Position numbers and translations under genes: made by a program
Source: CAYTUI01 sp964441335
Lineage (GTDB): Bacteria > Patescibacteriota > Patescibacteriia > UBA1558 > 2-01-FULL-52-15
Direction: 5' to 3'
Length of the DNA stretch: 36,545 nt
NCBI GenBank assembly: GCA_964441335.1
Contig: CAYTUI010000012.1
Coordinates: 1 to 36,545, forward strand
The notes under the pieces: generated by a model
Database searches by the model: none
The model's input: the letters and a program-made list of their open reading frames with translations, nothing else
Told to the model about the DNA's origin: nothing
Shown here: positions 25,169 to 31,132 of the stretch, piece by piece
How the letters are laid out: the number at the start of each line of letters is the position of its first letter
Position numbering within the stretch: the first letter of the stretch is position 1

Positions 25169-26398
25169 ATGAATATAAAAAGAATATTAGTTGTTGTGGG
25201 ATTTATCTTGGCTATTATTATTTTAGCCTGGGCTTTATATTATTTTATTTTCCGTTCCTTAATCAGTCCCACGCCGCCGATTAACAGTAATACCAATACC
25301 GGAACTTTACCTAATATCAACCAAGGCGGTCCGACTGTTGGCAATGTTAATACCAATACCAATACAAATCTGCCGGATATCTTGGGTACCGGTAAACAGC
25401 CTGATAAGGTAGCCATCGGTGGTCCGACAGAAGTACAGGATTATGGCGTGGTCAATGTTGCTGATCCTGGCACTGCCGGCAAAGATATTTTCTTTTATAA
25501 TGATTTGGCCTCAACTTTTATGACTCTTAATAATGACGGCACAGCCACGCCTATTAACAGCCAACTTTTCTATAATGTTGATAAAGTGACTTGGTCGTCG
25601 GGTATGGACAAGGCCATTATTGAATATCCTGACGGTTCTAATATTTTGTACGATTTTAAAACCAGCAAGCAGATTACTTTACCGAGAGAGCTGGAAAAAT
25701 TCGCCATTAACTCTACCGGCACTATGCTGTCAGCTATATGGGAAAGCGGTAATCCGGATAATAATTGGCTGATGGTCGGCAATATTGATGGCTCAAATTT
25801 AAAGATTGTGGAACCAGTAGCTGACAAAAAGAACGATGTTCAGGTAGCTGTCTCCCCTGATAATCAGGTAGTGGCTTTATATCGACAAGCGGTTGATACC
25901 GGCAAGCAGGAGGTTTTTCCGGTCGGTCAGAACAATGAGAATTTTAACTCATTTATAGTGGATGGGTTGAAGTTTGAAAGTAAATGGTCGCCGGGAGGTA
26001 AGAATTTACTTTATAACGTCAGCAGTCCTAAAGATAGATATCAGCCGAGGTTATGGCTGACGGAAGGACAGACAGATAGCCTGGGCTATAGTCAGACCAA
26101 TTTGGAATTAAATACCTGGGCTGATAAATGCACTTTTAATAGTAACGGTTCTTCGCTTTATTGCGCCGTACCGACTTCATTGCCGGAAGGTGCCGGTTTA
26201 TTCCCAGAACTGGCTAAAGGCGTGCCGGATGTATTTTATCGGATTGATTTAGTATCCGGTTTGAAGATTCCTTTGGCTATACCGGTCGGTCAAAAGACAG
26301 AGTATTCGGCCGGCTCGCTGTTCTTATCCGCCGACCAGTCTTTATTATATTTTGTGGATAATGATACTAATCGGCTTCATAGTATAAGATTGAAGTAA
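25169..26398 (+). CDS. Membrane-anchored beta-propeller-like protein
   Basis: 409 residues: one N-terminal membrane helix (about 8-30), then an Asn/Thr/Pro-rich linker with repeated NTNTN (about 38-75), then an outside domain of repeated beta-strand units. WD40-like/TolB-like (PD40) hallmarks recur: AVSPDNQVVALYR, KWSPGGKNLLYNV, FLSADQSLLYFVD, and STGTMLSAIWESG. A propeller facing out of the membrane would serve as a binding platform. The gene ends by overlapping the DsbA-like start (TAATG), and both belong to the same operon. Function is inferred from fold only. Confidence 0.7.
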   Translation: MNIKRILVVVGFILAIIILAWALYYFIFRSLISPTPPINSNTNTGTLPNINQGGPTVGNVNTNTNTNLPDILGTGKQPDKVAIGGPTEVQDYGVVNVADPGTAGKDIFFYNDLASTFMTLNNDGTATPINSQLFYNVDKVTWSSGMDKAIIEYPDGSNILYDFKTSKQITLPRELEKFAINSTGTMLSAIWESGNPDNNWLMVGNIDGSNLKIVEPVADKKNDVQVAVSPDNQVVALYRQAVDTGKQEVFPVGQNNENFNSFIVDGLKFESKWSPGGKNLLYNVSSPKDRYQPRLWLTEGQTDSLGYSQTNLELNTWADKCTFNSNGSSLYCAVPTSLPEGAGLFPELAKGVPDVFYRIDLVSGLKIPLAIPVGQKTEYSAGSLFLSADQSLLYFVDNDTNRLHSIRLK

Positions 26399-27033
26399 TG
26401 CGGAAATCTTTATTTGTTTTAATCGCTTTAATTTTATTGGCGGCTTTATGGCTGTTGCTGGCGCCGTTGGTTAAGCAGTTAATTCTCAATAATCAACCTG
26501 TCAGTCAGACGCCCTATAAAATTTCTGTTAATTCTGAAGATCCTTATAAAGGCAGGTCAGATGGTTTAATAACGATTGTTGAATTTAGCAGTTTTACTTG
26601 CGAAAATTGCCGTAACTCCGCGATTATCATGGATCAACTGTTGGCTTTATATCCTAATAATTTGAAAATTGTTTGGAAGGATTTTCCGCATGATGGCGTT
26701 TCTTCGACCAGAGCGGCTGTGGCTGGTCGCTGCGCCCAATTGCAGGGTAAATTTTGGCCATACCATGATTTATTATTTGCCAATCAAGATAATCTGTTGA
26801 CTGAAGAGACTCAAATTTTTGAAGATTTAGCCCAGCAGATTGATCTAAATACCGGTCAGTTTAATGACTGTTTAAATGGCAATAATGTTACAGCTTTAAT
26901 TCAACAGAATGTTCAGGAAGGCTTAGACAGTGGCCTAACCGGCGTGCCTTATTTTGACATTAATAATCAGCAAAGAGTAGACAGTGCCATTTCTTTGGGG
27001 CAGTGGCGGCAGATAATTGAATCTTATAAATAA
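26398..27033 (+). CDS. Membrane-anchored DsbA-family thiol:disulfide oxidoreductase
   Basis: 211 residues: N-terminal membrane helix (about 5-29), then a thioredoxin-fold domain. The redox motif CENC is at 68-71 in FSSFTCENCR, and the cis-proline loop is TGVPYF (181-186), as in DsbA/BdbD-like (Thioredoxin_4) proteins. WKDFPHDG and WPYHDLLFANQ are further family marks. It should form or shuffle disulfides in proteins outside the cytoplasmic membrane. In this operon its likely clients are the cysteine-rich pilin-like protein encoded 8 bp downstream and the giant cysteine-rich protein of the other block. No DsbB or VKOR reoxidation partner is in the window. Confidence 0.88.
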   Translation: MRKSLFVLIALILLAALWLLLAPLVKQLILNNQPVSQTPYKISVNSEDPYKGRSDGLITIVEFSSFTCENCRNSAIIMDQLLALYPNNLKIVWKDFPHDGVSSTRAAVAGRCAQLQGKFWPYHDLLFANQDNLLTEETQIFEDLAQQIDLNTGQFNDCLNGNNVTALIQQNVQEGLDSGLTGVPYFDINNQQRVDSAISLGQWRQIIESYK

Positions 27034-27040
27034 TTGATCA

Positions 27041-27802
27041 ATGATATTAGATTTTTTTATTAATTCAGCTCAAGCCATAGACAAAATTCCTTTTACGTCA
27101 TCAGTTGGTTTGGGTCCGCTGCTGGCAAAAATGGGTTGTGTATCTACCAATACTGATTTTTTAGGTTGTTATATTAATACCCTTTATACTTTTTTTGTGC
27201 AGGCGGCCGTCATTTTGGCCGTCTTAATGATTTTAGTCGGTGGTTTTCAATGGCTGATAGCTATCGGCAATCAGGGTAAAATTGGCAATGCTAAATCAAC
27301 TATCAGCGGAGCCATAGTGGGACTTATTTTAGCACTAACCGCGTATTTAATTTTGGCGCAGATAAATAGCGGTTTGATTCGTTTCAAACCACTGGACATT
27401 TATGAAACAAATATAGACCAGATAATAAAAAATGATAGTAAGAGATATCTCAGGTGTGTCTTTAGACGTGAGATAGAAGATAAAAGGGCGTGCGAGAATA
27501 GCAGTTTCCATTGGTGCAAATGGATTGAAGGAGAGTGTAAGAATGATTATTGGTATGGTGATGAGGCTAAGGCCTATTATATGGACGGGAATATAGTTTA
27601 TGATTATTATTGTTGCACTCAAACGACCCCTGCGGGTGGAACTTTCAAATATGATGTCCTTGCGGTACCCTTGAAAGCTAAATCAAGGTTATATGGACCA
27701 GATGATTATTGCAGAGTACTTGATGAGACTAATGATGTCGGTGATCCGAGTTGGAAAGCTGTTGAATTTTTAATTTGCAAAAGTCAATTTAAGCTTCCCT
27801 AA
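27041..27802 (+). CDS. VirB2/TrbC-type pilin-like protein with cysteine-rich tail
   Basis: 253 residues. The first 15 (MILDFFINSAQAID) look like a signal region. Two hydrophobic helices follow (about 51-73 and 86-108) with the pattern VGGFQWLIAIGNQGKIGNAK between them, which is the typical core of VirB2-like T4SS pilins in Patescibacteria and Gram-positives. Unlike ordinary pilins it continues for about 140 residues after the second helix, with eight cysteines (for example CENSSFHWC, CKND, YYCCTQ); two more lie before the first helix. This tail may be disulfide-bonded by the DsbA-like protein encoded just upstream. It is the last gene of the block and converges on recG with 13 bp between stops. 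Confidence 0.8.
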   Translation: MILDFFINSAQAIDKIPFTSSVGLGPLLAKMGCVSTNTDFLGCYINTLYTFFVQAAVILAVLMILVGGFQWLIAIGNQGKIGNAKSTISGAIVGLILALTAYLILAQINSGLIRFKPLDIYETNIDQIIKNDSKRYLRCVFRREIEDKRACENSSFHWCKWIEGECKNDYWYGDEAKAYYMDGNIVYDYYCCTQTTPAGGTFKYDVLAVPLKAKSRLYGPDDYCRVLDETNDVGDPSWKAVEFLICKSQFKLP

Positions 27803-27815
27803 GTGTTTCATGGCT

Positions 27816-29897
27816 CTATTCCCAATGTATTTCTTCCTGTAATGATTTGATTTTAGCCTGCAGTAGGGGATAGTCAGACCACTTAGCTTCAGAGATAATT
27901 TTTTCAGCCCAATCACGGGCCTTTTTTATTAAGACGCTGTCAGTCAATTTAGCGGCTTTCAAATCCAGTAAACCAGATTGTTTAGTTCCAAAGACATCGC
28001 CGGCGCCTCGCAGTTCCAAATCAATTTCAGCCAGCACAAAACCATCGGAATATTTTGTTAAGGCCTGTAATCTTTGCAGATTATTTTTATCGGCCTTGGA
28101 GGTAAATAGAAAACAGAAAGCCTGCTGGTCGTTGCGTCCAATTCGGCCACGCAACTGATGCAATTGCGCTAAACCAAAACGCTCCGCCCCCTCAATCAGC
28201 ATCATAGTAGCGCCGGGAATATCAATGCCGACTTCCACTACCGAGCTGGCTACTAAAACAGGAAATTTTTTATTTCTAAAGTCGTTGATAATGGCATTTT
28301 TTGCCTCACTCTTTAATTTTCCATGAACAAAACCGACTTTTAACTGCGGATAAATGTCCTGTTGTAATCTTTGATATTCGGTCATGACTGATTTGACCTG
28401 TCCGGCAGAACTGGATAATTTGTCGCTTTCTTCCACTAAGGGACAGATGACAAACAGCTGTTCACCAGATTTTAACCTCTGCAATATCCAGTCATAAGCT
28501 TTGTCACGATTTTGCTGATCCACAATTTTGGTAATAATGGTTTTTCTGTCAGCCGGTTTTTCCTTAATAATAGATAAATCCAAATCGCCGTATAATGTCA
28601 GAGTTAAGGTTCTGGGTATTGGTGTAGCCGTCATTGATAATAAATGCGGTGCCAGACCGCTGATATTTTGATTAATTAAATTTTTGCGTTGCGAGACGCC
28701 AAAACGATGCTGTTCATCTATGATTGCCAGTCCCAGATTTTTAAATCTAACGTCGTCTTGAATTAAACTTTGCGTACCGATGACCATGTCAATCTCACCG
28801 ATTTTTAAGCCTTTGATCACCGCCGTTTTACTAATTTCCTCAACAGTTTGACCGCGGCTGATCATTTTTTGTTTGGCAGTCAGTAAGGCAACCTTGCTGG
28901 ACGCCAAATAATTGCAGAAATTTTTAAAATGTTGAGTAGCTAGAATTTCAGTCGGAGCCATTAAGGCGACTTGTCTATTTTGCTCAACAACCTGGTCAGC
29001 CGCGGCAGCCGCCACTACTGTTTTACCGGAGCCGACATCACCTTCCAGCAGACGGTTCATGGGCTTGGTCTGATTGAGATCATTTAAGGTTTCACTAATA
29101 GCGGTTAGTTGGTCATTAGTCAGTTGCCAGGGCAGGCTGTTATAAAACAGCGCTAATTTTTTTTCATCCGTCGCTATTAAATTGGCCGTATGTTCCAGGT
29201 AAGCTTTTTTACTGGCCATAATTTTAATTTGTAGCCATAGCAGTTCTTCAAATTTAATTCTTTTTTCCGCCTCGGCCAGTTTTTTCCAATCATCAGGGAA
29301 ATGAATTTGCTGAAGTGATTCAGCCAGATTGGCTAGTTGTTCCTGTTTTAATATTTCCGGCGGAATATCTTCGGTCAGGTATTGAGCTAAATTTAATATC
29401 TGACTGATTAAAAAACGAATTTGTTTACTGGTCAGACCTTCGGTCAGCGGGTAGATGGGAACTATTCTGGCCGTATGTATTTGTTCTATTTTAACCTTTT
29501 CATAAGAGGGATTGATCAGCTGAATTTGTCCCAAGACTTCTTTGGTCTTGCCACTTAAATAAACTTCATCACCCTTTTTTAGAACCTTAGCGACATAAGG
29601 TTGTCTGAACCATATGGCTTTAAGACTGCCACTATCGTCTTCAATCTGCATTTCGGTAATAATCATCTTTCGCTTGAACGAACGCCAAGATTTCAGCAAA
29701 GCAATTTTGCCCTTAACGGTAATTTTATCCTGGTTATCAATAGCTCCAATTTTGGTCAACAAGCTTAAATCTTCGTATCTGGACGGTAAATACCATAAAA
29801 GATCAGCGGCCGTCAGCACGCCAATCTTTTTAAGCTTAGGAGCAGTAGTTTTGCCGATCCGCGACAGCTCGCTTATCGGCGTGGTAAGGCTAATCAT
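27816..29897 (-). CDS. recG: ATP-dependent DNA helicase RecG
   Basis: RecG remodels stalled forks and branched DNA. The 693 residues show the whole architecture: N-terminal wedge/OB domain (about 50-150, with LLWYLPSRYEDL before it), helicase domain 1 with Walker A GDVGSGKT (286-293) and DEQH (394-397, in IIDEQHRFG), helicase domain 2 with the SSVVEVGID and LRGRIGRN motifs, and the C-terminal LRGAGDVFGTKQSG signature. Length is normal for the family. An extended -10 lies six bases before the ATG, so the mRNA may be leaderless. It converges with the secretion operon. Confidence 0.97.
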   Translation of the reverse strand: MISLTTPISELSRIGKTTAPKLKKIGVLTAADLLWYLPSRYEDLSLLTKIGAIDNQDKITVKGKIALLKSWRSFKRKMIITEMQIEDDSGSLKAIWFRQPYVAKVLKKGDEVYLSGKTKEVLGQIQLINPSYEKVKIEQIHTARIVPIYPLTEGLTSKQIRFLISQILNLAQYLTEDIPPEILKQEQLANLAESLQQIHFPDDWKKLAEAEKRIKFEELLWLQIKIMASKKAYLEHTANLIATDEKKLALFYNSLPWQLTNDQLTAISETLNDLNQTKPMNRLLEGDVGSGKTVVAAAAADQVVEQNRQVALMAPTEILATQHFKNFCNYLASSKVALLTAKQKMISRGQTVEEISKTAVIKGLKIGEIDMVIGTQSLIQDDVRFKNLGLAIIDEQHRFGVSQRKNLINQNISGLAPHLLSMTATPIPRTLTLTLYGDLDLSIIKEKPADRKTIITKIVDQQNRDKAYDWILQRLKSGEQLFVICPLVEESDKLSSSAGQVKSVMTEYQRLQQDIYPQLKVGFVHGKLKSEAKNAIINDFRNKKFPVLVASSVVEVGIDIPGATMMLIEGAERFGLAQLHQLRGRIGRNDQQAFCFLFTSKADKNNLQRLQALTKYSDGFVLAEIDLELRGAGDVFGTKQSGLLDLKAAKLTDSVLIKKARDWAEKIISEAKWSDYPLLQAKIKSLQEEIHWE

Positions 29898-29903
29898 AGC
29901 CGC

Positions 29904-29912
29904 ATTATAGCA
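29904..29912 (-). promoter_or_regulatory. Extended -10 promoter of recG, predicted leaderless start
   Basis: On the minus strand TGcTATAAT (29904-29912) is followed by GCGGCT and then the ATG of recG, so the expected +1 falls on the A of the start codon. A second TATAAT lies at 29925-29930. Confidence 0.7.
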
Positions 29913-29946
29913 CTTTTTGTTTATATTATAACGACCCCTCCTTAGT

Positions 29947-30013
29947 CCTCCCCTTGTGAAGGGGAGGCTCTATTTAATTGAGCCCCTCCTTACTAAGGAG
30001 GGGAAAGGGGAGG
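29947..30013. repeat. Pair of CCCCTCC-type palindromes between recG and terC
   Basis: CCTCCCCTT (29947-29955) pairs with AAGGGGAGG (29959-29967), and CCCCTCCTT (29983-29991) pairs with AAGGAGGGG (29995-30003). The same words recur at about 29936 and 30004-30013, so the whole block can fold on itself. It looks like a dispersed MITE/REP-like element. Confidence 0.75.
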
Positions 30014-30052
30014 TCTGACATCTATGACATATTCAATCTGCATCTTCCAAAA

Positions 30053-30976
30053 TCAAATCTTCTTTGGAAACACTACCGACAAAATCATTGAAGAGGCTAG
30101 AGCCAGCATAATTATGCCAAATGACATCAGAGAGGAAATGTGCAGCCCGAATATTTCCGATAGCATTTTAAATCCTATAAACAGCAAAATGACCGCCAAG
30201 CCTTTCTGTAAATGATGAAAGCGATGCAAAATGTTTTCTATTAGGAAGAATAAAGCTCGGAGACCCATGATGGCGAAAATATTGGAAGTAAAGACAATAA
30301 AGAAATTTTGCGAAATAGCAAAAACCGCCGGTATAGAGTCAACCGCAAAAATTATATCGGTCCCTTCAATTAGTAGCATTATTAAAAATAAAGAGGTAAA
30401 CATAAATTTACCTTTTTCTCGATAGAAGAATTTGCCGTTGTGATGACTGGCTGTAAAGGGCAGATATTTGCGGGCAATTTTTATGATTCTATTATTGTTA
30501 AAATCCACATGCTCTTCTTTTTTTTCACGTAACAAAGTCATACCAGTGTACAGTAAGATTGCTCCAAAGATATAGAGGACCCAGTAAAATTGGTGAATTA
30601 CATAAGCACCAACACCGATAAATATTCCCCGGAAAACCATGGCTCCTAAAATGCCCCAAAACAACACTCGGTGATGGTATCTTTCTTCCAGTTTAAAATA
30701 ACTGAAAATCAGCATGATGACGAACAGGTTATCAACTGACAGCATTTTTTCCGTCACATAAGCGCTTAAGAATTGCGCGGCCATGTCCTGACCAAGATAG
30801 ACAAAAACCAAAAAACTGAAGGCTACGGAAATAGCAATCCAGAAAATTGACTGAACTAGCGCCGGCTTAAACTCTATCTTATGGCTTTTTCTGTTTAAAA
30901 AACCCAGGTCAACAACTAAAAAGAGTATGAGTATGACGGCGAAAAGGATGAATAAATTTGTTTGGGCAGACATCAA
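30053..30976 (-). CDS. TerC-family integral membrane protein (Alx/MeeF-like)
   Basis: 307 residues with about eight or nine membrane helices. Conserved TerC features are visible: LSVDNLFV in an early helix, and EGTDIIFAVDSIPAVFAIS, the signature with acidic residues inside the membrane. The family is linked to manganese and other metal-ion export and to tellurite or alkaline pH responses; in several bacteria members are controlled by manganese riboswitches. Here the gene has a structured leader of about 130 nt with a terminator (31009-31105), consistent with RNA-based control. Two adjacent ATGs (30976, 30973) are possible starts. Family call is sure; the ion is not. Confidence 0.92.
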   Translation of the reverse strand: MMSAQTNLFILFAVILILFLVVDLGFLNRKSHKIEFKPALVQSIFWIAISVAFSFLVFVYLGQDMAAQFLSAYVTEKMLSVDNLFVIMLIFSYFKLEERYHHRVLFWGILGAMVFRGIFIGVGAYVIHQFYWVLYIFGAILLYTGMTLLREKKEEHVDFNNNRIIKIARKYLPFTASHHNGKFFYREKGKFMFTSLFLIMLLIEGTDIIFAVDSIPAVFAISQNFFIVFTSNIFAIMGLRALFFLIENILHRFHHLQKGLAVILLFIGFKMLSEIFGLHISSLMSFGIIMLALASSMILSVVFPKKI

Positions 30977-31008
30977 TGATTATTTAATAAATTAGCAACC
31001 TAGCTTAT

Positions 31009-31105
31009 AAAAAAATCCGGCAAGTACCGGTTATAATTAATGCTGACTCACCGCTCTACAGCGCTTTCCTGCGAAAGACCTGCCGCTATATTGCTCCTCA
31101 ACATT
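31009..31105 (-). promoter_or_regulatory. Structured leader RNA with terminator before the TerC gene
   Basis: On the minus strand, AAUGUUGA (31098-31105) pairs with UCAGCAUU (31039-31046). Inside, UAUAGCG (31084-31090) pairs with CGCUGUA (31057-31063) and CUUUC/GAAAG form an inner hairpin (31064-31077). After this comes CCGG-UACUUG-CCGG-A and seven U (31009-31030), a short terminator placed 33 bases before the start codon. The layout is that of a riboswitch with transcriptional control. I could not match the loops to the yybP-ykoY (Mn2+) consensus, which would be the expected class for terC. Confidence 0.55.
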
Positions 31106-31132
31106 CAAGGTAATCAAATTTTATCATACAGA

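Noticed and set aside
1759..27802. Integrated conjugative element
   Set aside because: No relaxase, coupling protein, integrase or flanking att repeats; housekeeping genes lie inside the span.
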